Positions 29,611 through 38,731 of a stretch of DNA of 64,000 nt are shown piece after piece (position 1 is the stretch's first letter; the number at the start of each line of letters is the position of its first letter). Below the pieces are notes generated by a model. That model did not search any database and was not told where the DNA came from. It worked only from the letters and a program-made list of their open reading frames with translations. Where the stretch lies: NCBI RefSeq assembly GCF_017163705.1, contig NZ_JAFIWB010000017.1:46817-110816 (forward strand), given 5' to 3'. Made by a program: the position numbers and the translations under genes. This DNA is from Xanthomonas bonasiae. Its GTDB lineage: Bacteria; Pseudomonadota; Gammaproteobacteria; Xanthomonadales; Xanthomonadaceae.

Positions 29611-31431
29611 ATGGATTCGCGACCTGCCGCGCAGCCGCCCGCCGTGCCTGTACCCGCCACCGTGTCGCTGCCGTCCGGGCGCCTGAATTTCGAACGCGTG
29701 GCCGCCGCGCTGCTCGCCGACGGCCTGGTCGCGCCGGCCGAGCGCGGCCGCATGCAGTTCTCGGTGCAGTCCGCGCGCACCGTCAGCGACGTGCACCCGC
29801 TGGTGCTGCTGTCCAACCTGAAACTGGCCGCCACCCGTCCGCCGGGCAGCGAGCTGGGCCTGGAACGGCTGACCGAATGGCTGGCGCAGCGCTGCGGCCT
29901 GCGCTATCTGCGCATCGACCCGACCCGGGTCGACGTGGCCGCGGTCACCGCCGTGGTCTCGCACGCCTACGCGCGCCGCCACCGCATCCTGCCGCTGGCG
30001 CTGGACGCCGAGCGCCTGCTGGTGGCGACCAGCGAGCCGCTGGCGCTGGACTGGCTGGGCGACGTGCAGCACCTGGCGCGGCGCCGGATCGAGATCGCGG
30101 TGGTCAACCCGCTGGACCTGCACCGCTACACGATGGAATTCTTCGGCGTGACCCGCTCGGTGCGCGGCGCCAAGGACGGGCGCAACGAGCAGAGCAGCGG
30201 CCTGCCCAGCTTCGAGCAGCTGGTGGAACTGGGCCGCGGCGGCGACGTCAACGCCGACGACCACCACATCGTGCACATCGTCGACTGGCTGCTGCAGTAC
30301 GCCTACGAGCAGCGCGCCAGCGACATCCACCTGGAGCCGCGGCGCGAGGCCGGGCGCATGCGCTTCCGCATCGACGGCGTGCTGCACAAGGTGCTGGAAG
30401 TGCCGCCGGCGGTGATGACCGCCATCGTCAGCCGGATCAAGGTGCTCGGACGCATGGACCTGGCCGAGCGCCGGCGCCCGCAGGACGGGCGCATCAAGAC
30501 CCGCTCGCCGGGCGGGCGCGAGACCGAGATGCGCCTGTCGACCATGCCCACCGCGTTCGGCGAGAAGTGCGTGATGCGCATCTTCGACCCGGACGCGGCG
30601 TTCAAGAGCGTGGACCAGCTCGGCTTCAGCGCGCAGGAAGCGGCCGGCTGGGCGGCGCTGGTCGAACGCCCGCACGGCATCGTGCTGGTCACCGGCCCGA
30701 CCGGCTCGGGCAAGACCACCACGCTGTACTCCACGCTCAAGCGCCTGGCCACGCCGGACGTGAACGTGTGCAGCGTCGAGGACCCGATCGAGATGATCGC
30801 GCCGGAGTTCAACCAGATGCAGGTGCAGACCAACATCGACCTGGACTTCGCCAGCGGCGTGCGCACCCTGCTGCGGCAGGACCCGGACATCATCATGATC
30901 GGCGAGATCCGCGACCTGGAAACCGCGCAGATGGCGGTGCAGGCCTCGCTGACCGGACACCTGGTGCTGTCCACCCTGCATACCAACGACGCGCCCTCGG
31001 CGATCACCCGCCTGCTCGACCTGGGCGTGCCGCATTACCTGGTCGCTTCCACCCTCAACGGCGTGCTGGCGCAGCGCCTGGTGCGCACGCTGTGCAGCCA
31101 CTGCAAGCGCCCGCACACGCTCAGCGAGATCGAATGGGACGCGCTGCGCGAGCCGGGCGAAGCGCTGCCGGAAGAGCTGCAGGTCCACGCCCCGGTCGGC
31201 TGCCTGGAATGCCGCCGCACCGGCTACCTGGGCCGGGTCGGCCTGTACGAACTGCTGCCGGTGACGCCGCGCCTGCGTGCGCTGATCCGCGCCGACATGG
31301 ACCTGGCCGGCTTCAGCCGCGCCGCGCAGGCCGAGGGCGTGCGCAGCCTGCGTCGTGCCGGCCTGGAAAAAGTCGCCGCCGGCCTGACCACCATCGAGGA
31401 AGTGCTGTCGGTGCTGCCGCCGCGCGAGTGA
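29611..31431 (+). CDS. GspE/PilB-type secretion ATPase, unlinked to other secretion genes
   Basis: 606 residues. An N-terminal GSPII_E-like domain (LNFERVAAALLADGLV; LAQRCGLRYLRIDP) precedes the hexameric motor: SDIHLEP, FRIDGVL, Walker A GPTGSGKTTT near residue 361, Asp box VEDPIE, Walker B DPDIIMIGEIRD, His box GHLVLSTLHTND. A four-cysteine zinc motif (CSHC near 494, CLEC near 530) is characteristic of GspE and PilB. No pseudopilin, inner-membrane GspF/PilC or secretin gene is near, so it is an orphan motor that may serve a type IV pilus or type II system encoded elsewhere. The ATG at 29611 is the first plausible start. Confidence 0.88.
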   Translation: MDSRPAAQPPAVPVPATVSLPSGRLNFERVAAALLADGLVAPAERGRMQFSVQSARTVSDVHPLVLLSNLKLAATRPPGSELGLERLTEWLAQRCGLRYLRIDPTRVDVAAVTAVVSHAYARRHRILPLALDAERLLVATSEPLALDWLGDVQHLARRRIEIAVVNPLDLHRYTMEFFGVTRSVRGAKDGRNEQSSGLPSFEQLVELGRGGDVNADDHHIVHIVDWLLQYAYEQRASDIHLEPRREAGRMRFRIDGVLHKVLEVPPAVMTAIVSRIKVLGRMDLAERRRPQDGRIKTRSPGGRETEMRLSTMPTAFGEKCVMRIFDPDAAFKSVDQLGFSAQEAAGWAALVERPHGIVLVTGPTGSGKTTTLYSTLKRLATPDVNVCSVEDPIEMIAPEFNQMQVQTNIDLDFASGVRTLLRQDPDIIMIGEIRDLETAQMAVQASLTGHLVLSTLHTNDAPSAITRLLDLGVPHYLVASTLNGVLAQRLVRTLCSHCKRPHTLSEIEWDALREPGEALPEELQVHAPVGCLECRRTGYLGRVGLYELLPVTPRLRALIRADMDLAGFSRAAQAEGVRSLRRAGLEKVAAGLTTIEEVLSVLPPRE

Positions 31432-31691
31432 ACGCAGTGTGCGTGCGGTGACGCGCGCGCGGAGGCCGGCATCGGCGAACACGGCAACCTGTCGGCAGCA
31501 GATGCACGACCCAGCGTCGTCCCGCAGCGCTGCGCCAGCCGATCGGTTCGCGCCTCGACCGCGTTGTGTCGGCAGGCCCGCGCCCGGCGCGGTTTCCGCT
31601 GCATTCGAATTGATCTAAAGTGCGTCGGACCCTCCTTTTCCACGCGCCTTGACGGCTTTCCCGCGCATGGCGCGCATCATCGATAGCCTGC

Positions 31692-32822
31692 ATGCCCCTC
31701 TCCATCGAATCCGCCGCTGCGCGCGTCCGCGAGGCCGTCCATTCCGCCACTGTTGGCCTGGTGGGGCGCGACCAGCTCGCCGAATTGATGGTGCTGGCGG
31801 CGATCGCCGAAGAACACCTGCTGATCGTCGGTCCGCCCGGTACCGCCAAGAGCGCCGTGGTCAGGCGCGTCGCCGCCGCTCTGGGCGGGCGCTATTTCGA
31901 ATATCTGCTGGGCCGTTTCACCGAGCCGTCCGAGCTGTTCGGTCCGGTGGACCTGCGCAAGCTGCGCGAGGGCCTGGTCGAAACCGACGTGGCCGGCATG
32001 CTGCCGGAGGCGGAAGTCGCTTTCCTCGACGAGGTGTTCCTCGGCTCGACCGCCATCCTCAACACCTTGCTCGGCGTGTTGAACGAACGTCGGTTCCGGC
32101 GCGGCCATACCGACGTGGCCTGCCCGCTGCGCATCTGCGTGGGTGCGGCCAATGCGCTGCCCGAGGACGAGTCGCTGGCCGCCTTCGCCGACCGGTTCCT
32201 GCTGCATCTGTTCGTCGATGCGGTCCCGGACCACCAGTTGGAAGCCTTGCTGGCCGGCGGCTGGCAGGCCGAGCGCGCCGAAGTCGTGCATGCGGCCGAC
32301 CTGGCCGACCTGGACATGCTCGCCAGGCAGGTGCGGCAGGTGCAGATGGACGACGCGCGCGGCGCCTTGGCGCAGGCGGTCCGAAAGTTGCGCGAAGCAG
32401 GGCTGACGCTGTCCGATCGCCGCATCGTCAAGACGCAGCGCCTGGTGGCGGCGGCGACCGTGCTGGCCGGGCGCAACGTCGCCACCGAGGCCGACCTGTG
32501 GCCGCTGTTCTATGTGATGCCGACGCGCGAGGCGCAGGCCGCTGCGCAGGATGCGCTGCGCGATACCTTGGCGCTGGCTACCAATCCGACGCTGCGTGCG
32601 GCGGTGGAACATGCGGCATTGCAGCCGATGTCGCGCGTGGCGCGGCTGCTCGAGGCGGCCCAGGGCTGCCTGGCCGATGCCGATCCCGAGGACGCCGCCG
32701 CGCGCACCGCCGCCGAAGCGGTGTTGCGCGAGATCGACGCCAATTTCACCGATGCGTCCCTGCCGCAGGCGCTCGCCGCCGAGCGCGCGCGCCTGATCGA
32801 GCGGATCGGCGCCGCCGCATGA
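31692..32822 (+). CDS. MoxR-family AAA+ ATPase of a bpX ternary system
   Basis: 376 residues. Walker A GPPGTAKSAVVRR, Walker B VAFLDEVFLGS, the pre-sensor I insert region, sensor 1 GAANALPED, the arginine region DRFLLHLF and a helical lid identify a MoxR/RavA-type AAA+ chaperone ATPase. MoxR proteins work with vWA-domain partners to remodel or activate targets. Here the partner genes follow immediately: the ATGA overlap at 32819-32822 couples it to a small bpX-like protein, and a vWA-beta-propeller protein comes next. This organisation defines MoxR-vWA-beta-propeller systems; the remodelled target is unknown. Confidence 0.88.
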   Translation: MPLSIESAAARVREAVHSATVGLVGRDQLAELMVLAAIAEEHLLIVGPPGTAKSAVVRRVAAALGGRYFEYLLGRFTEPSELFGPVDLRKLREGLVETDVAGMLPEAEVAFLDEVFLGSTAILNTLLGVLNERRFRRGHTDVACPLRICVGAANALPEDESLAAFADRFLLHLFVDAVPDHQLEALLAGGWQAERAEVVHAADLADLDMLARQVRQVQMDDARGALAQAVRKLREAGLTLSDRRIVKTQRLVAAATVLAGRNVATEADLWPLFYVMPTREAQAAAQDALRDTLALATNPTLRAAVEHAALQPMSRVARLLEAAQGCLADADPEDAAARTAAEAVLREIDANFTDASLPQALAAERARLIERIGAAA

Positions 32823-33229
32823 CGTGGTCGTGGCACGACGATCCTGCGCCGCCGCCGCCGCAGGGCGTCGTGGGCATCGGCCAGCTCGCGCGGCGCTTGC
32901 TGGAGCGCGCCACGCGCAGCGAGACGGCAGATGCGCTGATGGCGACGGCCAGCGACGGGCTGCTGGTCCTGACCGGGCCGGCGTCGGCGCTGCCCTGGCT
33001 CGACGGCGTGCTGTACATCGCGCCGCGCCCGGAAGCGCCGGCGCTGTGGTTGCCGACCGCGCAGCGTCCGGGCATCGCGCTGGACCTGCTGGCGCAGGCC
33101 GTTGCGCGCCGCCATCCCGATCCGCCGTGGCTGATGCTGCGCGCGCCGGCGGCGCTGGTTCCGCTGAACCGCCTGCTGCCGCTCGGCGCGACGCTGGCGG
33201 AGCAGATCCGCCGGCGCTGGGCGGCATGA
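32819..33229 (+). CDS. small bpX5-like protein of the MoxR ternary system
   Basis: 136 residues, cytosolic. The sequence opens with MTWSWHDDPAPPPPQG, followed by LLVLTGPASALPWLDGVLYIAPRPEAP, ALWLPTAQRPGIALDLL and ALVPLNRLLPLGA. This order (a short strand, a PWxDGVxYxAPRP motif, LWLPT, PLxRxLPLG) matches my memory of the bpX5 domain, which accompanies MoxR and vWA partners; the number in the family name is recalled, not searched. No catalytic residues stand out, so an adaptor role is likely. It has 4-nt ATGA overlaps on both sides. Confidence 0.68.
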   Translation: MTWSWHDDPAPPPPQGVVGIGQLARRLLERATRSETADALMATASDGLLVLTGPASALPWLDGVLYIAPRPEAPALWLPTAQRPGIALDLLAQAVARRHPDPPWLMLRAPAALVPLNRLLPLGATLAEQIRRRWAA

Positions 33230-35079
33230 CTGCGGCGCCGACGCTGCCGCCGGCGCTGCAGCCATGGCACGCTTGGTTGGCATGGTTCGAGCCTGACATC
33301 GCCGCGATGCTCGGCGACTGGCTGGTGCGGCTGGAGCCGTTGCTCGGCCGCGGCGCCGCGCGCGTGCAGCACGGCATCGCCGATCCGGACGGCATCGAGG
33401 ATCTGCGCCGGCGCGGACCCTACGAACGCCTGCTGTTGAGCGAGTGGGCCGTGGCCGACCTGCTGCCGGACGAATTCCTGCGCCGCGCCGCGCATCACGA
33501 GCACCTGTTCCTGGCGCCGAAGCTGATCCAGCGCCAGACCGACGCGCTGGTCGTCGCGCTGTTCGACGCCGGCCCCACACAGCGCGGCGCGCCGCGCCTG
33601 CTGCACGTGGCGATGTGGATCCTGCTGGCGCGCCGCGCGCAGGCGGCACGCGCACGCTTCGCCTGGGGCGTGCTGCAGCGGCCGGGCGAGATGCACGACG
33701 CGGGCACGGCGGACGCCTTGCGCGGACTGCTGCAGGCCCGCACCCACCAGTTGGCGACGGACTCCGAACGCAGCGCCTGGCGCGCGCACCTCGCCCGCAG
33801 CGGCCAGGCGGCCAGCGAGTGCTGGTGGATGACCGGCAACGACGAGGCCGCCGCCATCGGCGACCACAGCGTGAAGATCCGCCAGGACTTCGATGGCCAG
33901 TTGCACGTGGCGGTCAGGACCGGTCACGCGCGTCGCGAACTGGTGCTCGGCATCCCGCGTTCGCCCTGCGCCGCGCACCTGCTGCGCGGGGATTTCAGCG
34001 CCCCGCCGACGCAACCGGTGGCGGCCCCCAGCGACACGCTGAAGGGCAGGTTGTCGCTGCGCCAGCCGCCGCTGTTCAGCGTCGATGGCCGCTATGTGGC
34101 GCTGCCGCTGGCGGGCGAGCACCAGGCGGTGATGCTGAAGATCCCGCGCGAGGGCCGCCACAAGAAGGCCGCGCCGCGCTACAGCGCATGGACCTCCGAC
34201 GCCGATCTGATCGGCGGGGTCATCGTGCACAAGGATTTCGCCGGCATCGTGGCGACTCAGGGCAGAGGCCTGTATTTCTGGAAGATGCCGGGCTTCAGCG
34301 TGGTCACGCGGCCGCCGGCCGACGCCTTCGACACGGTGCCGGGCACCGCGCGCTGGCTGCGCTGCGCCTGGCTCAAGGGCGGCGCGCAAAAAGCGCAGAC
34401 GCAGCGCGTGGTCGCCCTGGATGGCGCCGGACACCTGCTGTCGTGGACCAACGCCAGCACCAGGCCCGGGCGCGATGCTCCTGCCCACGCCAAGGTGGAC
34501 GACGATGTGCTGGCGATGCAGCAGATCGACGCGCAGCGGCTGGTGTATGCACGCTACGCGTCCGGCCATCTGCGGATCAGCTACCTGCACCGCGAGGGCA
34601 ACACCGAACTGCTGACCCAGCTGACCGCGCCATCGCGGCCGAGCCAGCTGGTGTTCCGCGGGCTGATGCGAGATGGGCAGTGGCAGGGCGCCATCTGTCT
34701 GGAATATCGCAGCGACCAGCGCGATGGCGGACGCGTCTACCGCCTGTACCAGGGCGGGCCGCAAGACGGCTATTCCGAACTGGAACTGCGTCCGCCGCCG
34801 GCCTGGAAGCTGCTGGGCCTGGTGCCGGACCCAAACAGCGCCGAGCGCAGCCAGCTGTTGATGCTGCGCCCGGATCGCCGCACGCTGGTCGCCATCGGCG
34901 AGCATGGCCAGGAGATCCTGTATCAGGCATCCAGCGACATCAGCGCCGCGTCGGTTTCCTTCGATGGCGACGCGGTGGCGTTGGTTGACCTGGCAGGGCA
35001 GCTGCTGGTCCTGGGCGATGGCGGCCGCCGGGTGCTGATGCGTGCGCACGGGCAGCGCGGAGGCGATCTCGATGGATGA
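33226..35079 (+). CDS. degenerate vWA plus beta-propeller (bpX) protein
   Basis: 617 residues. An N-terminal helical region leads to a vWA-like fold (about 60-210): RGPYERLLLSEW, LIQRQTDALVVALFDAGPTQRG, RLLHVAMWILLARRAQ, FAWGVLQRPG, CWWMTGND. The metal site normally DxSxS reads DAGPTQ, so metal binding is probably lost or altered. From about 240 on, repeated four-strand blades (FSVDGRYVALPLAGEHQAVML, GGVIVHKDFAGIVATQGRGLYFWKM, RVVALDGAGHLLSWTN, RLVYARYASGHLRISYLH, TLVAIGEHGQEILYQ, AVALVDLAGQLLVLGDGGR) make a beta-propeller. It overlaps its neighbours by 4 and 8 nt. It probably senses or presents a ligand to the MoxR ATPase. Confidence 0.78.
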   Translation: MTAAPTLPPALQPWHAWLAWFEPDIAAMLGDWLVRLEPLLGRGAARVQHGIADPDGIEDLRRRGPYERLLLSEWAVADLLPDEFLRRAAHHEHLFLAPKLIQRQTDALVVALFDAGPTQRGAPRLLHVAMWILLARRAQAARARFAWGVLQRPGEMHDAGTADALRGLLQARTHQLATDSERSAWRAHLARSGQAASECWWMTGNDEAAAIGDHSVKIRQDFDGQLHVAVRTGHARRELVLGIPRSPCAAHLLRGDFSAPPTQPVAAPSDTLKGRLSLRQPPLFSVDGRYVALPLAGEHQAVMLKIPREGRHKKAAPRYSAWTSDADLIGGVIVHKDFAGIVATQGRGLYFWKMPGFSVVTRPPADAFDTVPGTARWLRCAWLKGGAQKAQTQRVVALDGAGHLLSWTNASTRPGRDAPAHAKVDDDVLAMQQIDAQRLVYARYASGHLRISYLHREGNTELLTQLTAPSRPSQLVFRGLMRDGQWQGAICLEYRSDQRDGGRVYRLYQGGPQDGYSELELRPPPAWKLLGLVPDPNSAERSQLLMLRPDRRTLVAIGEHGQEILYQASSDISAASVSFDGDAVALVDLAGQLLVLGDGGRRVLMRAHGQRGGDLDG

Positions 35080-37765
35080 AGCGGTGAATGCGGCGAACGC
35101 GGTCGGCACCGTGCGCGATCCGCTGTGGCGCGGTCTGCAGGAGCTCGACGGCTTGTGGTGGCCTGCCGGCATCCTGCCTGCGCCGCTGCGGCTGGCGCGG
35201 ATGCTGGCCGCCTGGCACCCCGGCTGCCGGGCCTATCGATTCGACGCCGGCGACGCGCTGTGCTTCGCCCGCGTCCAACCGCTGTATTGCGAAAGCGTGG
35301 GCGCGGTGCCGTTGCGCCGGTTGCACGGCGCGCTGTACTCCGCGCCGTTGACGGCGGCGGAGCTGGCCGCGCTTCCGGCCATCGATCTCGGCCTGGTCGC
35401 CGGTGCCGCGGTGGTGGGGCTGCGTTTCGATCAAGGCACGCTGCTGGACCTGTCCGAAGCGATCGCGCTGGACGACTACCCGCTGCACGACACCTACGAC
35501 TGCCGCGTCCCGCCGCCGGCGCTGGACGTGGCGCAGCTGCAAGGCAAGGACGTGCGCGGTGCGCTCGGCGAGGCCATCCCGCCACGCAGTGCCGAAAGCG
35601 AAGCGTTCCTGCAGGCCATGGCCGGCGCACGTCCGTCAGGCTCTCCGCGGGGAGGCATGGCCGCGGTACGCGAAGGCGTGCTGGGTGCCGTCCTTGCCCT
35701 GTTGTCGCAAATGCTGTCGCGGCAGACCGCGGCTGCCGCACCCCACGGCAGCGTGGCCGCGCGCCAGTCCGGCGGGCGCCCCAGCGCCTGGCGCGACGCA
35801 CTCGCGCGGCTGGCTGCGATCAGCCGCCTTGGCAAGCTGATCGGCTATCGGCACGGCGCCTATCTCCGCCGCATGATGGCGATGTTCGAGCAGGGCGACC
35901 TGGACGAGGCGCTGCGCAATGCCCTGCCGCTGGACGGGGCCGGGCAATCCCTGGGCCAGGCGTTCGGCGCCCCGGGCCGGCGCGACAGCCTGCAGCTGTC
36001 CGGCCGCATCGGGCAGAGCGCCAATCTCGGCCTGGGCGACGACCTGACCGAGCACCTGCGGCGCATGTACCGCGAGGCGTTCGCCGCACTGGACCACAAG
36101 GGCAGGATCGACGAGGCCGTGTTCGTGCTGGCCGAGCTGCTCAATGCGCGGCAGGAGGCGTTGGACTATCTGGTCCAGCACGGGCGCCATGCGCAGGCCG
36201 CCGAGCTGGCGCTGGGCTGGGACATGCCGCCGGCGCTGATCATCCGCCTGCTGATGCTGGCCGGCGACCAGCGCCGCGCGATCCAGGTGGCGCGGCGCGA
36301 CGGCGCCTTCGCCGACGCGGTACAGCATCTGCAAGGCGCCCATCCGGCGCTGGCAGGGCAGCTGCGGCTGGAATGGGGCCACGCCCTGGTCGAAGGCGGC
36401 CACTGGCTGCAAGCGGTCGAGGTGGTCTGGCCGCTGCGCGAGGCGCGCGAGGTTGCGCTGCAATGGCTGCTGGCGGCCGAACAGGCGGGCGCTGCCCTGT
36501 CGGTGCGCGCGCTGGTGCAGCGCGCCAGCCTGCTGCCGGACTCGCTGCAGCAGTACGCGGCCAGGATCGAGGCGCTGGCCGATCCAGGCACCGACCCTTA
36601 CCCGCGGGCCGCATTGGCGGAGGCCTTGCTGGCGATCAAGGGCAACGGGATCGCGCTGCGCCGCCTCGCCGCCTGCGTGCTGCCGGCCGTCGCCGCCGAT
36701 TGCAGCGCAGGCCGCAACGGCATGGGGCGCAGCGACCTGGATCGGCTGATGCAGCTCGCCGCCGACGCCTGCCTCAAGAGCGACATGCCGCCGTGGCGCG
36801 TTGCACAGGCCGGCAGACCGTCGCCGTTCTGGCTGCTGGACGAGGCCCTGGACTTGCCGTTACCCGCCGCCGGCGCGCACCGGATCCACGACGCGGCGGT
36901 GCTGCCCGACCGTCACTACCTGGTGGCCCTGGGCGAGGCCGGTGCCGCCGTGCTCGATGCGCGTGGCCGGGTGACCCAGCGCTACGCGGCGCCGGCATAC
37001 CGCTTGGTGCTCGCGGCGAGCGGGCAGGTGGCCCTGGCGGTGGCGCCGCGCGAGCATGTGGCGCGAATCGCGCGCCTGGACCTGGCGACCCGCAGCAGCG
37101 TCGAACTCGGCGCGATGGCCTTGCAGTTCTCCGCCCCCACGCTCAACGGGACCGGTTGGACCGTGGTGGTGAACGACCGCATCCTGGTGATCGACGTCGG
37201 CAAGGGCCTGGGCGAGGTTCTGTGGCACGTGGGCGACCTGCCCGGTCCGGTCGCCGCCGCCGGTTTCTTCGCCGACTGCGAAGTGTTCCTGGTGCGCACC
37301 GGCAACACGTTGCAGGACTGGACGTATTCCTTGCCGCACAGGCGTTTGCGCGGCCGCGACGAAATCGCGCTGCTGGACGGCTTGCCGGTGCTGCCGCATC
37401 GCTGCGGCGCGATGCAGCAGCCGCAGCTGGAGGTGCGCGAGGACGGCGAGGTCGCCTTCGTCTACCGCGACGGCGCGCGGCAGCGTGCCTGCGTGCTGCC
37501 GCAGGTGCAGGCCGAGGCGCTCCAGGGCGAGCACTTCGTCGCGCTCGAGCAGGGCATGCTGGTCGGCGTGCATCTGCACGCGTGCAGCCGCTACTTCGTC
37601 ATCCGTTTCTCCGATGCCGCTTGCATCGCCACATTGGAGACGCCGGCGGGTCTGCCGCTGGGCGCGCGCGAGCAAGCCGAACACCTGCTGCTGTATGCCG
37701 CGGACGGCCGCCTGCTGGACATCGACCTGCGCCTGTCGGTGGCGCACCCGCTATCGGTGCTCTGA
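35072..37765 (+). CDS. large bpX6-like protein: N-terminal module, helical repeats, beta-propeller
   Basis: 897 residues from the ATG at 35072, which has GGAGG 8 nt upstream; an in-frame GTG at 35042 is less well placed. Residues 1-180 form an alpha/beta module (PLWRGLQELDGLWWPAGILP, AVPLRRLHGALYSAPLTAAEL). Residues about 240-600 are helical (YLRRMMAMFEQGDLDEALRNALPL, KGRIDEAVFVLAELLNARQEAL, MPPALIIRLLMLAGDQRRAIQVARR). The last 280 residues are propeller-like blades (RHYLVALGEAGAAVLDARGRV, WTVVVNDRILVIDVGKG, VFLVRTGNTLQDWTYSL). This layout fits bpX6-type proteins of MoxR ternary systems. It overlaps the preceding gene by 8 nt and ends the operon. Confidence 0.72.
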   Translation: MDEAVNAANAVGTVRDPLWRGLQELDGLWWPAGILPAPLRLARMLAAWHPGCRAYRFDAGDALCFARVQPLYCESVGAVPLRRLHGALYSAPLTAAELAALPAIDLGLVAGAAVVGLRFDQGTLLDLSEAIALDDYPLHDTYDCRVPPPALDVAQLQGKDVRGALGEAIPPRSAESEAFLQAMAGARPSGSPRGGMAAVREGVLGAVLALLSQMLSRQTAAAAPHGSVAARQSGGRPSAWRDALARLAAISRLGKLIGYRHGAYLRRMMAMFEQGDLDEALRNALPLDGAGQSLGQAFGAPGRRDSLQLSGRIGQSANLGLGDDLTEHLRRMYREAFAALDHKGRIDEAVFVLAELLNARQEALDYLVQHGRHAQAAELALGWDMPPALIIRLLMLAGDQRRAIQVARRDGAFADAVQHLQGAHPALAGQLRLEWGHALVEGGHWLQAVEVVWPLREAREVALQWLLAAEQAGAALSVRALVQRASLLPDSLQQYAARIEALADPGTDPYPRAALAEALLAIKGNGIALRRLAACVLPAVAADCSAGRNGMGRSDLDRLMQLAADACLKSDMPPWRVAQAGRPSPFWLLDEALDLPLPAAGAHRIHDAAVLPDRHYLVALGEAGAAVLDARGRVTQRYAAPAYRLVLAASGQVALAVAPREHVARIARLDLATRSSVELGAMALQFSAPTLNGTGWTVVVNDRILVIDVGKGLGEVLWHVGDLPGPVAAAGFFADCEVFLVRTGNTLQDWTYSLPHRRLRGRDEIALLDGLPVLPHRCGAMQQPQLEVREDGEVAFVYRDGARQRACVLPQVQAEALQGEHFVALEQGMLVGVHLHACSRYFVIRFSDAACIATLETPAGLPLGAREQAEHLLLYAADGRLLDIDLRLSVAHPLSVL

Positions 37766-37934
37766 TCGGCTCGCGGCCAAGGCGCTGTCGAAGCCGAGCC
37801 TCTGCATGCGGCCGCCGCCGAGCGTGCTGGCCTCATGAGCCCTGGTTATCTCGCTATGCCGCCGGCAACGACGTCACTTGGAAAAAGCGCTGCGCTGGCG
37901 TCTAGAATCAGGCGATGCCGTTGGACTCGCCCGA

Positions 37935-38684
37935 ATGCCTGCAGCGCCCTTCCTGATCCTCGAAACCGGCGAGCCGGTGGCGACGATGCGGCGCTATGGG
38001 CGCTTCCCGCACTGGATCCGCGTCGCCGCCGGGTTGGCCGAGCGCGACACGGTGGTCGCCAATGTCGCCGGCGGCGCCGCATTGCCCGCGCGCACGGGCT
38101 TCGCCGGCATCATCGTCACCGGCTCGGCCGCCTTCGTCACCGACCGCGCCGACTGGAGCGAGCGCTCGGCCGACTGGCTGCGCGAGGCCGCCCACGCCGG
38201 CACGCCGCTGCTGGGCATCTGCTACGGCCACCAGCTGCTGGCGCACGCGCTGGGTGGGGAGGTGGCCTACAACCCGGCCGGGCGCGAATCGGGCACCGTG
38301 CACATCGACCTGCATCCGCCGGCGTTCGACGATCCGCTGTTCGCCGGCCTGCCCGAACGCTTCCCGGCGCACGCCACGCACCTGCAGACGGTGCTGCGCG
38401 CGCCGGCCGGCGCCACCGTGCTGGCGCGCTCGGCGCAGGACCAGTGCCATGCCTTCCGCTGGGGCGAGGCGGCCTGGGGCGTGCAGTTCCACCCGGAATT
38501 CGCCACCCACCACATGCGCGGCTACGTGCACGCCCGCGCCGAGTGTCTACGCAGCGCCGGCCGCTGCGCCCGTACCATCGCCCGCGAGGTCAGCGCCGCG
38601 CCGCTGGCGCGCAAGCTGCTGCGGCGCTTCGTTCAGCACGCGCGCGGCCAGCAAACCGCCGGCGGCCAGGCAAAACCGCGATAA
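37935..38684 (+). CDS. class I glutamine amidotransferase domain protein (YfeJ/GuaA-like)
   Basis: 249 residues. The Cys-His-Glu triad is evident: nucleophile in GICYGHQLLAHALGG, and HPE in VQFHPEFATHH; GFAGIIVTGSAAFV precedes them. It is a stand-alone amidotransferase with no synthetase domain, similar to GMP-synthase-like proteins that use glutamine to aminate or deglutamylate unknown substrates. The ATG at 37935 was chosen because upstream in-frame codons give no conserved sequence. It lies 169 nt after the bpX operon and is probably separate from it. Confidence 0.85.
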   Translation: MPAAPFLILETGEPVATMRRYGRFPHWIRVAAGLAERDTVVANVAGGAALPARTGFAGIIVTGSAAFVTDRADWSERSADWLREAAHAGTPLLGICYGHQLLAHALGGEVAYNPAGRESGTVHIDLHPPAFDDPLFAGLPERFPAHATHLQTVLRAPAGATVLARSAQDQCHAFRWGEAAWGVQFHPEFATHHMRGYVHARAECLRSAGRCARTIAREVSAAPLARKLLRRFVQHARGQQTAGGQAKPR

Positions 38685-38731
38685 TCTGTACAGGCGCCGC
38701 GCTGTACGGCGTCCCCCACTTCGGATTGGCA

